Positions 25,975 through 35,689 are shown, numbered from the stretch's first letter. The stretch is 64,000 nucleotides of DNA from Natronorubrum texcoconense (GCF_900100335.1 NZ_FNFE01000002.1:789061-853060); one strand, 5' to 3'. Numbers and translations: made by a program. The notes: a model not told the origin generated them from the sequence alone.

Positions 25975-27308
25975 CGATCACCCGCCTCCCCGATGGCATC
26001 GTGCAACACCAGCCCGAGCGGTCGCTCGAGTTGCCAGTCGACGACGCGAGCGCCGGTCGCCCGGACGCGGGCGAGCCGATTCCGTCGATCGAGCGCTTCC
26101 AGTCGCGTCGCGACGTCGTCGCTACCGGTAGTGACGTCGGGTGAAATGACGCGGACAGCGTAGCCGCGTGCCCAAAGAACCTCGACGAGTTCGGCCGGCA
26201 TATCGTCGACGAACGAGGAAAACAGGTACACCTGGGCCTCGCCGGGGAGTAGCCGGGGAAGGGTCTCGACCGGGTCCCCCTGTCGCAGTCGGGCGCTGGT
26301 CGTTCCAACGGAGTCGGCTCCCCACGTCGCACGCAGCAGATCCACCGCGCGCCGTCGCGTCGTCGGATCGGCCCCCGGTGAAACGGTCGACAGCTGATGG
26401 TCGTGAACGCCGACGACGCCGGTCGGATGGCCCCCCGCCACGAGCGTCTCGAGGGTCCGTTCGGCGGCGGTGCCCGAGAGTTCGATCGCCGAAAGCTGTC
26501 CGGTCGTCGCCGCGCGAAACTGGCTGGACCGAGCGTCGACGACGCAGACGATCCGAGTCGCCCGCTCGGCCCGGTACTCGACGGTCGCCAACTCCCGCGT
26601 GCCGGCGTACCGACGCCAGTCGATCGCGCCGACCGGGTCGCCCGACTGGTACTCCCGGACGGCGTAGAACTCGACGCCGCTGCCGCCCTCGTCGGTCGGC
26701 ACCTCGCCGGCGTAATCGTTCGTCCCGCCGCCGAGGGGCACCGTCTCGACGGGCGGCGAACAACGAACCGTCTCGTCGCCGGCCACGCCCGCCGTCCACG
26801 TCTCCGCTACCGTCCCCGTGAGATCGCGGGTCCGGATCGTCGCGTCGCCGAACGCGTGCTCGCCGCGGCACAGTTCGACCGCGTACTCGACGGTGGCCTC
26901 CGCGCCCGGCTCGAGGGTAACACACGCCCGGGGCGATCCCGAGACGACCGACAGCGCCTCCGGAACGCCGTCGACGACGCGCAGATCGACGATCGGCTCC
27001 GAGCCGACGTTTCGGACGGTCGTTCGCACCGTGACGGTGTCGCCGGGATCACTGGAGCCGTCGTCCGACCCGGTGTCGAAGCCACCTGACTCGCCGTCGA
27101 AACCGTCGTCGACGGCGAGTTCCCGCCGGAGGCGCACCGTCGCGTCCTGCTGGGTCCCGACGACCGCGGCGACGACGTACCACAGGGGTACCGTGGCAGC
27201 GGCGACGAGCAGCTGGCTGCCGACGACGAGACCGATTCCCGCGAGCGATAACGCGACGACGAGTCCCCACTCGCCGCGGTCGAGTCGATCGGTTTCGCGC
27301 TCGCTCAC
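25971..27308 (-). CDS. DUF58 domain protein
   Basis: A 445-residue protein from a GTG start (VSERETDRLDRGEW). Two membrane segments lie at about 12-50, then a beta-rich CARDB-like region (TVTVRTTVRNVGSEPIVDL), then the DUF58 core GVEFYAVREYQSGDPVGAIDWRRYAGT, followed by a VWA-like Rossmann part (RIVCVVDARSSQF). DUF58 proteins partner with MoxR ATPases. The start overlaps the stop of the upstream DUF7269-like gene by four bases. Confidence 0.9.
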   Translation of the reverse strand: MSERETDRLDRGEWGLVVALSLAGIGLVVGSQLLVAAATVPLWYVVAAVVGTQQDATVRLRRELAVDDGFDGESGGFDTGSDDGSSDPGDTVTVRTTVRNVGSEPIVDLRVVDGVPEALSVVSGSPRACVTLEPGAEATVEYAVELCRGEHAFGDATIRTRDLTGTVAETWTAGVAGDETVRCSPPVETVPLGGGTNDYAGEVPTDEGGSGVEFYAVREYQSGDPVGAIDWRRYAGTRELATVEYRAERATRIVCVVDARSSQFRAATTGQLSAIELSGTAAERTLETLVAGGHPTGVVGVHDHQLSTVSPGADPTTRRRAVDLLRATWGADSVGTTSARLRQGDPVETLPRLLPGEAQVYLFSSFVDDMPAELVEVLWARGYAVRVISPDVTTGSDDVATRLEALDRRNRLARVRATGARVVDWQLERPLGLVLHDAIGEAGDR

Positions 27309-27991
27309 GGGTCTGCCTCCTGCCGACCGGCCACACGGGTTCCGGTCTCGATCGCGTCGATCGCCTCGAGCGTGCGCCGCACACGACGGTGATGGGCTGC
27401 GCCGGGATCGACCGCGCCGCGCAGTCGCTCGGGGATCGGCTGCCCCAGATCGTCCGCGAGAAACGCCGCGGCGACCGGATCGTCGGTCCACGTCCCCGAG
27501 CGGACGGCCTCGCGGGCCGCCCCGGGCTCGAGTCCGCGTCCGGTGCTGACGACTCGAACTGCACCCTCGGCGAGGCGGTCGTGGATTGCCGCGGTCCCGT
27601 CGTTCGTCTGACACCGATACCAGCCGCGAGCCGCGGTGTCGAGTCGCCACCCCGTCTCGCGGCCGACCTGCCGCTCGGTACGCGTCGTAGCAGCTTCAGG
27701 AGGGGGGCCCGTGACCATCGTCGGGATGGTCGGCTGGGCGCTCCCCCACGCCCACCAGAGCGCGGCGATCACGATCGCGCCGCCGATCGCCGGAAGCAGG
27801 AGCGCGATCGGGTACAACAGGCCGGTGAGCGGTCCGCCGATCGGGACGAATCCGCCGAGTAGTACCGTTCCGGCCGCCAGCGTGACGCCGCTCGCGATTA
27901 GCACGACGGCGACCCGCTCGGGATCAACCGAGGCGATCCGATCGGTCAGGTCGCGCCACGACCCGGTGAGCGATCGTCGACGCCCGCTCAT
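27305..27991 (-). CDS. Small membrane protein of the DUF58 operon (DUF7269-like)
   Basis: A 228-residue protein beginning MSGRRRSLTGSWRDLTD. Two hydrophobic segments (about 25-50 and 55-80) are followed by a soluble domain with WRLDTAARGWYRCQTNDG and a C-terminal helical LRGAVDPGAAHHRRVRRTLEAIDAI. It sits between the DUF4129 and DUF58 genes with four-base overlaps on both sides, the arrangement seen for DUF7269. No catalytic motif is recognised. Confidence 0.7.
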   Translation of the reverse strand: MSGRRRSLTGSWRDLTDRIASVDPERVAVVLIASGVTLAAGTVLLGGFVPIGGPLTGLLYPIALLLPAIGGAIVIAALWWAWGSAQPTIPTMVTGPPPEAATTRTERQVGRETGWRLDTAARGWYRCQTNDGTAAIHDRLAEGAVRVVSTGRGLEPGAAREAVRSGTWTDDPVAAAFLADDLGQPIPERLRGAVDPGAAHHRRVRRTLEAIDAIETGTRVAGRQEADP

Positions 27992-29649
27992 TCCGATCCC
28001 TCCTCGTTTTCGTCCGAACCGACCTCGTGGTCGATCAAGTCGTCCGCCGCGGCCCGCGCCGCTTCGACGCGATCCGGCGACGGTTCGCGATCGCCGTACT
28101 CGACGTCGCGGAAGATCGAGACGAGTCGGTATACGCTCGCGGCCGGAAATCCTGCGGCGAGCGCGTCGCGGGCGACCTGCCCCGGCGTCCGCGTCTCCCG
28201 CTCCTCGACGCCCAGTCGGTCGAGGAACGCGTGCCACGCCGTTCGGACCTCCGCGCGCGGGCCCCGCGGTGCGAGCGGTTCGTCCGCCAGTTGCGGACGG
28301 AGACGATCGTCCGCGGACTCACCCGCGTCTTCGCGCTCGTCGTCGAACCCGAATCGGTCACGGAACAGCGACCCGATGGAGTTCTCCGATCGGTTCGGCC
28401 CGCGGAGGAGCGACCCGAACGACGGCAGCGTCCCGAACGCGGTGCCGAGCGACGAGAGGGCAGTGCCGAACGAGCGAAGCCCACCGCCGATGTCGGGGCG
28501 TGGAATCGAGACCGACGGCATCGGTATCGACGTTAGCGACGGCAGTCGGAATCGGCTGAACGAGTTCGCGCGCCGTCTTAGTGCGTCTGAGAGCGCCGCG
28601 AGCAGGTCCGCGAGTCCGACGAAGATTCCGGTCGAGATGCGATTGCGACGGGGCTCGTGGGTGGCGGCGAAGCGCAGATACGTCACTGCCCCGCCGATGA
28701 GAATTCCGGGACCGAACACGACCAGCACCGTCAACCGGAGGTAGAGGTTCTCGACGCTCGTCGTCGCGGTTTCCTCGCCGACCTCGACGGAGACCGTCGC
28801 CGCGTCGTCGATCGGCAGCCACACTCGCGTCTGGCCGCTGCCGTCGGTCGTCGTCGACCCGCCGCCCTCGAGCGACACCGTCGCGTTTGGGACGGCGGCC
28901 CCGTCAGCCGACACCTGAACGGGTGCGGGGGAGCCCGGAAACAGCACCGGGGAGGTGAATCCGATCTCCGGTTCGGCGACGTCGACGGTGCGCTCGCCCT
29001 CGACGGGACCCCGTTCGACGCGGAGGTCGACTGGACGGGCCGTGTCGGGAAGCGGGACCGTCGCCGTCCCGTCCTCGTCGGTGGTCGCGACCGAGTCGCC
29101 GTCGAGGAAGACCGTCGCGTCCGAGACGGGCGTCGAACCGACCGCGACGGCCACCTCGAGGTCGCGAGCCGGTGCGGCCCCGTCGTCCGGCTCGATCGTC
29201 GCCGCGGTCTCGACGTCGACCGTCCGCGACTGGTCCGTGTCGGGAACGGTTACGTTCATCTCCGCCGCGTAGGGGACGACGACGCTGACCGAGCCGAACT
29301 CCGTCTCCCCGACCGATTCGCCGTTCACTTCGACGGCTTTCTTGTCGAAGTGGCTGGTGCCGTCGAGCGAGACCCTGACCTCGTTCCCCGGTTCGATATC
29401 CCCCTCGATCTCGATATCGTGTGTGTCGTCGTCGGTACCGCCGTCGTCGTCCCGATCGGCGTCGGTATCGGTTGGGTCATCGGTCGGGTTCGGCGAGGGC
29501 GCGACCGACTCCCAGTCGCCGGCGGACGTCCCGCCGTCCACCGAGCCCGGCGACTCGAGTCGGGGATCGGCCGCGGGCAGCGCGCTGGCGACGACGAGCA
29601 GACAGCACATGCAGCCGAGAGCGAACAGCAGTCGACGCGTTCCCGTCAC
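27988..29649 (-). CDS. DUF4129 domain membrane protein with Ig-like N-terminal part
   Basis: A 553-residue protein with a signal peptide (MTGTRRLLFALGCMCCLLVV), an acidic linker, two to three beta-sandwich domains outside the cell (about 80-300; VSDATVFLDGDSVATTDEDG is typical), and one membrane segment at about 305-325. The cytoplasmic tail ends in DUF4129: VRTAWHAFLDRLGVEERETRTPGQVARDAL ... GFPAASVYRLVSIFRDVEYG (about 460-540). DUF4129 accompanies transglutaminase/DUF58/MoxR systems. Four-base overlaps join it to the M48 peptidase upstream and the DUF7269-like gene downstream. Confidence 0.85.
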   Translation of the reverse strand: MTGTRRLLFALGCMCCLLVVASALPAADPRLESPGSVDGGTSAGDWESVAPSPNPTDDPTDTDADRDDDGGTDDDTHDIEIEGDIEPGNEVRVSLDGTSHFDKKAVEVNGESVGETEFGSVSVVVPYAAEMNVTVPDTDQSRTVDVETAATIEPDDGAAPARDLEVAVAVGSTPVSDATVFLDGDSVATTDEDGTATVPLPDTARPVDLRVERGPVEGERTVDVAEPEIGFTSPVLFPGSPAPVQVSADGAAVPNATVSLEGGGSTTTDGSGQTRVWLPIDDAATVSVEVGEETATTSVENLYLRLTVLVVFGPGILIGGAVTYLRFAATHEPRRNRISTGIFVGLADLLAALSDALRRRANSFSRFRLPSLTSIPMPSVSIPRPDIGGGLRSFGTALSSLGTAFGTLPSFGSLLRGPNRSENSIGSLFRDRFGFDDEREDAGESADDRLRPQLADEPLAPRGPRAEVRTAWHAFLDRLGVEERETRTPGQVARDALAAGFPAASVYRLVSIFRDVEYGDREPSPDRVEAARAAADDLIDHEVGSDENEEGSE

Positions 29650-30734
29650 GATACGTCCTCCAGTTCGGTCGCGACGGCGGAGAGTCGCCGCACCCGTTCC
29701 GCCACCGGCGGATGCGTGTCGGCCGAATCGATCGACTCACGGAACGCGGGCGTGCGCCCCTCGAGCCACCCGGTGATCCGTTCGCGGCGCTGCTCGGACG
29801 TGGCGGGTCGCCGAATCGTGGGCAGCGAGGCCGTGTCGCGGCCTGTGACAAGTTCCGACGGGATGATACACAGGGCGCGGGTTCTGGCCCGCCGAAGGTC
29901 CGTCGCCGGGGTTTCCGTCGTTTCGGCGAGCGTCACCAGCGCGGTTGCAAGCGCCAGCGGCGCGCCCGTGATTCGGGCCGCCGCATCGTCGGCTGCGAAC
30001 TCTCGCGTCTGCGAGAGCGTCCGGGTCGCCCAGTCGGCGACGATCGGGAACAACCAGATCACGGGTGCGACGAGGACGTACGTCAGCACGACCAGCGGGA
30101 GAAACCACTGTAGCGCGACCCGCCCCTGGCCCGACAGCGCGCGCCGATCGTAAACGGCCCGCCGTGCGAGCCGCGCGGCGTGGTACGTTCGGTCGGCGAT
30201 CTCCAGAAACAACGTCGTGATCGTCATCAGGGTCACGTCGCGGTTAGCGATGTGGGCGATCTCGTGGGCGAGGACCGCTTCCAGTTCGTCGGCATCCAAT
30301 CGGTCGATCAGGCCCGTCGTGACGACGATCGTCGCGTCGGTCAGTCGACCGATCGTGTAGCAACTCGCCACCTCGTCGTCGACGACGCGAACGGCCGGTT
30401 CGGGGACGTCGACGGTCATCGCTAGTCGTCGCACCGTCCGCGCGACCGCGTGCGATTCGTCACCGTCGGCGCCGCTCGTGCCCGAGAGCACACGCCGATA
30501 GCCGTAATACGCCTGCGCCGCCAGAAACCCGGCGACCAGTACCAGAGACGTCGACCACGAGACGGGCAGCCGGACGAGGTCGACGCTGACGGTCCCGTGT
30601 TGGAGCAACACGATGGCTCCACCGACGACGCTGGGGAGCAACACGCCGTAGGCCCACAGCAGCGCGAGCACGAACAGGGCGTTCATCCCGACAAACACCG
30701 CGAGGACGCCACAGATCCGCAACCGGAGACTCAT
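29646..30734 (-). CDS. M48 family membrane zinc metallopeptidase (HtpX-like)
   Basis: A 362-residue protein with two N-terminal membrane segments (5-45, 58-78) and the zinc motif HEIAH (H157, E158, H161) in LEAVLAHEIAHIANRD. Two further segments lie at 205-240, and the third ligand region is SQTREFAADDAA. HtpX-like peptidases cut membrane or misfolded proteins from the cytoplasmic side. It is first in the operon, and the T/A-rich stretch about 30 bases upstream (30764-30775) suits a TATA box. Co-location with DUF58/DUF4129 suggests a joint membrane-protein maturation or quality-control function. Confidence 0.92.
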   Translation of the reverse strand: MSLRLRICGVLAVFVGMNALFVLALLWAYGVLLPSVVGGAIVLLQHGTVSVDLVRLPVSWSTSLVLVAGFLAAQAYYGYRRVLSGTSGADGDESHAVARTVRRLAMTVDVPEPAVRVVDDEVASCYTIGRLTDATIVVTTGLIDRLDADELEAVLAHEIAHIANRDVTLMTITTLFLEIADRTYHAARLARRAVYDRRALSGQGRVALQWFLPLVVLTYVLVAPVIWLFPIVADWATRTLSQTREFAADDAAARITGAPLALATALVTLAETTETPATDLRRARTRALCIIPSELVTGRDTASLPTIRRPATSEQRRERITGWLEGRTPAFRESIDSADTHPPVAERVRRLSAVATELEDVS

Positions 30735-30911
30735 GGAGGGGTATTGATGTATGCTCTCGAGTCCGTAACTAAAAATTTTCCGTGTGATATCATATTCCTC
30801 GGTTACGCATCCGCGAGGGTTCGCGGCCCGTATCGTGGCGACGACTCACCCGGCACCAGCGTTCCACGCGAAGACTACAGCGTTCAAGGACGGCGATGTC
30901 GTACCCCGACC

Positions 30912-31229
30912 ATGCGCGTTCTGACCTACATCTACAACGCCGACACTGCCGTCGAACACGTCGACCGGGTGCTCGAGCGACTTGCGGCCCGCGACGAAGA
31001 CCTCGAGTACCAGAACGTCGCTGCGGCCGAGAACCGCGACGACGCCGTCCGGGAGGCGACGTTCGCGATTCGGGAGTCCGTCCGGATCGGGCGAGGTCCC
31101 GACGAACTCTACGACGACGAGGGGAGTCCCGACTTCTCCGCCGGCGCCCTCATCACGCAGGCGCCGACGGGTCGGCGGACGATTCACGTGGGGGCGGAAG
31201 CGCTCGAGGCGCTGGTCGACGACGAATAA
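30912..31229 (+). CDS. Conserved haloarchaeal hypothetical protein
   Basis: A 105-residue acidic protein, MRVLTYIYNADTAVEHVDR to ALEALVDDE, not assigned to a family. It has an alpha/beta pattern: a first strand, a helix with VLERLAARDEDL, a second strand, and a helix with AVREATFAIRESVRIG. This resembles a small thioredoxin-like or ACT-like unit, but no Cys pair is present. It is divergent from the M48 peptidase gene. It was kept because its codon usage and acidic composition fit the neighbours. Confidence 0.65.
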   Translation: MRVLTYIYNADTAVEHVDRVLERLAARDEDLEYQNVAAAENRDDAVREATFAIRESVRIGRGPDELYDDEGSPDFSAGALITQAPTGRRTIHVGAEALEALVDDE

Positions 31230-31415
31230 CGTTCTCCACCCCGTGGCGTTCTTTGCCCCGTCGTCTTCGGAACGGTCTCGGCGACCCGACCGACGGAGTC
31301 AGTATTCGAGAACAATGAAGGCCGTCACGTCGTGCCCGCCGTGCAGTCGGTGGCGATCCGTCACGAGGTGGCGCTATGTAACTGCGTCCCATACTGAGAC
31401 GAGGGTGGCAAAATC

Positions 31416-31589
31416 ATGGTAGAAGCACACAAACTCGATTGCGAATCGGTGTCGGACACGTGTCGATTCATCGTCCAATCGGAAGACGAGGACGAAGCGG
31501 TCGAACTGGCCAAGAACCACATGTCGGAGATTCACGGGCAGGAGTTGACGAGCGAGGAGCTTCGGGACGAGCACCTGCAAATCGTCTAA
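31416..31589 (+). CDS. DUF1059 family small protein (57 aa)
   Basis: A short protein starting MVEAHKLDCESVSDTCRFIV and ending RDEHLQIV. It matches the DUF1059 pattern: an early Cys in LDCE, a central C-x-F, a helix with DEDEAVELAKNHMSEIHG, and a C-terminal L-T-x-E-x-L region. Function is unknown; the family is widespread in archaea and bacteria. The gene stands alone and is followed by a T-rich stop region. Confidence 0.8.
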   Translation: MVEAHKLDCESVSDTCRFIVQSEDEDEAVELAKNHMSEIHGQELTSEELRDEHLQIV

Positions 31590-31618
31590 CGAACGCGCGA
31601 TGCCGGTCTGCTGCCGAT

Positions 31619-31651
31619 CTTTTCGTTTCTCTCTATCTCTCTTGCTTTTTT
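31619..31651 (+). terminator. T-rich terminator after the DUF1059 gene
   Basis: A pyrimidine-rich run with several T clusters (TTTTCGTTTCTCTC and later CTTTTTT) begins 30 bases after the stop codon. This is typical of intrinsic archaeal termination and separates the gene from the convergent FAD/Fe-S oxidoreductase. Confidence 0.5.
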
Positions 31652-31714
31652 AACGGATTGCGGATGGAACGGCGCCGGCCCACAGCGTGCCACTGACGCA
31701 AGTCCCGCCCCCAC

Positions 31715-34700
31715 TCACTCGAGCGCCGCGTCGACGAACTCGATCGGCGTCGGCGGCTCCTCGGCCGCGCCGGGTCGGTTCTCGAGTTGGGTTCGACAGG
31801 ACGCGCCGGGGGCGACGACGCGCTCGCCGTCGCTCTCGTCGACCTGCTCGTAGAGGATCGAGGCGATGGCGTCGCTCATCGAGGCATGTTCGGCCTCGTA
31901 GCCGAAACTGCCGGCCATCCCGCAACAGCCCGAGTCGAGCGGCTCGACAGCGTAGCCCGCCCGCCGGAGAACGCCGACCGCGTGGTGGTCCTTCCGGGTC
32001 GCCTTCTGGTGGCAGTGGCCGTGGTAGGTGAGCGACGTCCCTGCAGCGTCGGCGTTGAAGGCGATCTCCTCGTCCAGCCGGAAGGCGTCGATATACTCGC
32101 AGACGCCGTAGGTCGCGTCGGCCACCTGCACCACGCGTTCGTCGGTCAGCAGGTCGCCGTAATCGAGTTGGAACATGACCGCGTCCGAGGGCTCGACGAC
32201 GACGATCTCCCAGCCCTCATCGACGAGCGGGGCGAGCTTCGAGACGTTCTCGTGGGCCGTCTCCCGGGCCGTCTCGAGGAAGCCCTTCGAGTACGCCGGC
32301 CGACCCGTATCGCCGAGTTCGTCGGGGACCGTGACGTGGACGTTCGCGGCCTCGAGGACGCGAACGGCGGCCTTCCCGGCCGCCGGGTGGTTGTAGTTGG
32401 TGTAGGTGTCGGGGTAGACGACCGCCTTCCGATCGGCCTCCTGTTCGCTAATCTGCGCGCCGCCGCGGTGGTCGAACCAGTCTCGGAACGTGTTCGCGTG
32501 GAACGTCGGCAGCGAGCGACTCGAGTCGATCCCCACCGTCGCCTCGAGGAGTTTCCGCGCCCCGGGGAGCTTCGACGCGGTGTTCGAGAGCGGCGCGAGC
32601 CGCGAGCCCCACGCCGAGAGGGTCGCGACGTTCGCGAAGAGCCGATCCCGAAGCGTCGAGCCGTTGCGCTGGTGGTACTCGTGGGTCACTTCGGCCTTGA
32701 TCTTCGCCATGTCGACCTCGCTCGGACAGTCGATGGCACAGCCCTTACAGCCGATACACAGCCCCATCACCTCCTCGACGAACTCGTCGGTGAAGGCCTC
32801 GCCGGGCTCGAGATCGCCGCTCATCGCCTGCCGGAGCCCGTTCGCCCGCCCGCGAGTGGTCGTGATCTCCTCGCGACTCGCGCGGAAGGTCGGACACATC
32901 ACGCCGCCGGTCGTCTCCTGTTCGCCGCGACAGCCGCCACAGCCGTGACAGAGTTCGACCATCCCCTGCATCCCGTTGTCGTTTTCCCAGACGAGTTCCG
33001 GCTCGAAGCCCGCATCGAACTCGTAGTCGGGATCGAACCGCAGGTGTTCGCGCAGGTCGGTCGGATCGTCCTCCCGGAAGACGACCTGTCCCGGATTCAG
33101 GAGCCAGTCGGGGTCGAACGCCGTCTTCAGATTCTGGAAGCTCCGCCAGAGGTCGTCGCCGTAGAGCTTCTGGTTCCACTGGGTTCGGGCGCGACCGTCG
33201 CCGTGTTCGCCCGAGACGCTCCCCCCCAGTTCGACCACGAGGTCGGTGACGTCGTCCGCGATGCCGTGGAGCTGGTCGATGCCGATCTCGGACTTCGTGT
33301 TCACCAGCGGGCGGATGTGGAGGACGCCGGGACCCGCGTGGGCGTAGAAGGCGGCGTAGGTGTCGTGGGCTTCCAGGATCGACTCGAAGCCCTCGACGAA
33401 CTCCGGCAGCTGGGCCGGCGGAATCGCGGTGTCTTCGATGAACGAGATGTGTTTCTCGTCGGTCGTCCGCGAGAGCAAGATCGGGAGTCCGGACTTGCGG
33501 AGTTTCCAGAGCTGTGCGCGCTCTTCTTTCTCGTAGGCCTCGAGCGCCTCGATGGCGAGCGTCTCGGCCTCCGTTTCGGGCGCGTCTGCGGACGGCTCCC
33601 CGGCGGGCGTCGCCGACGGGTGGCGGTCGGCGAGCAGGCCTGCTACCTGCTCTTTTCCGTGGTCGGCATCCTCGGCGTAGAACTCGACCAACAGGACGGC
33701 GTTCGTCCCGTCGGGGAGGATCTCGGTGACCGGCCCGAACTCCGCCGTGTCGCGGGCCAGATCGATCAACACGTCGTCGAGCACCTCGACTGCGGACGGG
33801 TCGTGGGCGAGGATCGGCTCGACGTCCCGCATCGCGTCGTGAAGGTCCGAATAACACAGCAGGGTGACGGCTTTCGTCTCGGGGATGGGCTCGAGCGAGA
33901 CCGTCGCTTCGGTGACGATGGCGAGCGTCCCCTCGCTGCCGGCCAGCAGGCGAGCGAGGTTGACGGTGCCGGGCTCGCCGGTGTCTTCGCCTCCCGGCAT
34001 CGTCTTTCCGCGAGCCTCCGCGACGAGTCGGTCGAGGTTGTAGCCCGAGACGTTGCGTTTCAGGTCGGGGTAGGCCTCCTCGATCAGGTCGCCCTCCTCC
34101 TCGAGAATCCTGTCGATTTCGGCGTAGATCCGACCCTCAAGGTCGCCGTCCGAATCGGCGCGGTCGGAGATTTCCTCGAGCGTAACCTCGCCGAACGTGG
34201 TCACGGTCCCGTCGACGAGGACGGCTTCGACCTCCTCGATGTAGGCGTCGGTCTTGCCGTACTTCAGCGAGTGTGACCCCGTCGAGTTGTTGCCGATCGC
34301 GCCGCCGATGGCGCTCTTATCGCCCCAGGCGGGGTCGGGCGCGAACTTCAGGTCGTGGGTGGAAAGCGCCTCGTTCAACGTCCCGAGAATCGTTCCGGGC
34401 TGGACCGTCGCCGTCCGTTCGTTTGGGTTGATCTCGAGGATCTCGTTCATGTGCCGCGAGAAGTCGAGCACCACCGCGCGGTTGACCGTCTGTCCGGCGA
34501 GACTCGTTCCGCCGCCCCGCGGGAGCACCGGTATCTCGCGCTCGGCGCAGTACTCGAGAATTCCGGTCACGTCGGCCGTCGACTCCGGGAACGCGACCGC
34601 GATCGGCGTCAGCTCGTAGGGGCTCGCGTCGGTCGCGTACAGTTCGCGGGAGTAGGAGTCCGCGCGGACCTCGCAGTCGACGAGGGTCTCGAGGTCGTCG

Positions 34701-34789
34701 ACCAGCGCCGGACGATCGACGTCGTCGCTCCGATAGTCGTAGTTCGCGCGTCGGTCGGCGGCCGGGTCGGCGCTCGGCTCCAGAGACAT
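31715..34789 (-). CDS. FAD-linked oxidase fused to Fe-S and CCG domains (D-2-hydroxyacid dehydrogenase type)
   Basis: A 1024-residue protein. The N-terminal half is a GlcD/Dld-type FAD oxidase: PRGGGTSLAGQTV (FAD PP-loop) and SAIGGAIGNNSTGSHSLKYG. From about 620 two 4Fe-4S sites follow (CHGCGGCRG and CIGCKGCAIDCP), then GlpC-like CCG domains (HCHQKATR ... DSGCCGMAGSFGYE). The fusion joins dehydrogenase and electron-transfer subunits in one chain, passing electrons from a 2-hydroxyacid such as D-lactate or glycolate to quinone at the membrane. The substrate is not determined by sequence. ATG 34789 was chosen to drop a hydrophobic non-conserved extension. Confidence 0.9.
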   Translation of the reverse strand: MSLEPSADPAADRRANYDYRSDDVDRPALVDDLETLVDCEVRADSYSRELYATDASPYELTPIAVAFPESTADVTGILEYCAEREIPVLPRGGGTSLAGQTVNRAVVLDFSRHMNEILEINPNERTATVQPGTILGTLNEALSTHDLKFAPDPAWGDKSAIGGAIGNNSTGSHSLKYGKTDAYIEEVEAVLVDGTVTTFGEVTLEEISDRADSDGDLEGRIYAEIDRILEEEGDLIEEAYPDLKRNVSGYNLDRLVAEARGKTMPGGEDTGEPGTVNLARLLAGSEGTLAIVTEATVSLEPIPETKAVTLLCYSDLHDAMRDVEPILAHDPSAVEVLDDVLIDLARDTAEFGPVTEILPDGTNAVLLVEFYAEDADHGKEQVAGLLADRHPSATPAGEPSADAPETEAETLAIEALEAYEKEERAQLWKLRKSGLPILLSRTTDEKHISFIEDTAIPPAQLPEFVEGFESILEAHDTYAAFYAHAGPGVLHIRPLVNTKSEIGIDQLHGIADDVTDLVVELGGSVSGEHGDGRARTQWNQKLYGDDLWRSFQNLKTAFDPDWLLNPGQVVFREDDPTDLREHLRFDPDYEFDAGFEPELVWENDNGMQGMVELCHGCGGCRGEQETTGGVMCPTFRASREEITTTRGRANGLRQAMSGDLEPGEAFTDEFVEEVMGLCIGCKGCAIDCPSEVDMAKIKAEVTHEYHQRNGSTLRDRLFANVATLSAWGSRLAPLSNTASKLPGARKLLEATVGIDSSRSLPTFHANTFRDWFDHRGGAQISEQEADRKAVVYPDTYTNYNHPAAGKAAVRVLEAANVHVTVPDELGDTGRPAYSKGFLETARETAHENVSKLAPLVDEGWEIVVVEPSDAVMFQLDYGDLLTDERVVQVADATYGVCEYIDAFRLDEEIAFNADAAGTSLTYHGHCHQKATRKDHHAVGVLRRAGYAVEPLDSGCCGMAGSFGYEAEHASMSDAIASILYEQVDESDGERVVAPGASCRTQLENRPGAAEEPPTPIEFVDAALE

Positions 34790-35689
34790 ACCACATACTA
34801 ACGCACAGGCGGCTAAAAGCATCCGGCATTAGCCGACCCTCGCTCGCCGGTATTGCCGGCCCCTCGGTCGCGTCCGGACGGAAACGCGGCCGCTACGGAC
34901 GAATCGTGTCGGTATCCGAGACTGACTCGCGATGTCGGCTGGCCGTCCGCGAGTTTGCGATTCGCTCGAGCGAACGGTATCCGTCTCTCGAAGGGCGTAG
35001 TAACGGGAAGTCGGCGTTCTGGTGCGATGAACCGACTGGCCGATCGGAGCGGATCTCGAGGCTCCTGATCGCCCGTTAGGGGTGGCTCTGGTGGTGATCG
35101 AGTTGAAACGGCCCCGTCGTTTTCCCACAGACGCCCCCGGGGCCACCGTCCAGTCAACGGACGGCACGCTCTTTTGGCTGTCAACGCCAACAAGCGATGT
35201 GCCTTACTAGTTGGGGTATCCGGAACCAGAGTCAGCGGCTGGGAACACCCTCTCAGGAACTCCCACTTCACCGCCGAGAAATCGGCTGGAAAACCTGCGT
35301 TTCGATTTTGATATCACATTTTATATTATTCTATCCCCCATATATAACGATTTTACAGTAGGTTTGGAAGTATTGCTAACGTTTACGGCAGAATTCCCTG
35401 ATAGAGCGTTAAAACACTGTTAGCGAGCTTTCAGAGACGATTCGATCGGGAACTGCGGGCGGTGTACAGGTTCGGTGGACTACCTCGAGGTGCCGAGTCA
35501 AATCACCGCACAGATCGTCAGGAACGAAGGATTTGGGGTCATTGTCCGCGGGACCGAGTTCTCGTTGCTACCGATCAGCCTGATATCGGATAGGAGAGTG
35601 GTTCGTAGATAGGTCAGGTCCAACACAAACATCGTTGCGCCGAACTCGCTAACAACGAGTGGACGATACAGACCGTCGAGCGTCCGGGG
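34790..35689. other. Gene-free region with AT-rich island
   Basis: A 900-base stretch with no credible gene. From about 35293 to 35420 the GC content falls sharply, with TTTTATATTATTC-type sequence unlike the flanks. A 10-base inverted repeat, TGTTAGCGAG, lies at 35418-35427 with its complement at 35645-35654. A 70-codon frame through the island looks unlike haloarchaeal protein. Confidence 0.6.

Noticed and set aside
31787..34276. 829-codon open frame opposite the FAD/Fe-S oxidoreductase
   Set aside because: A shadow of the high-GC codon pattern: it mirrors the real gene's third positions and has no recognisable domain.
35211..35423. 70-codon frame through the AT-rich island
   Set aside because: TTG start, no acidic bias, no family similarity, and the composition follows the AT-rich DNA, not coding.
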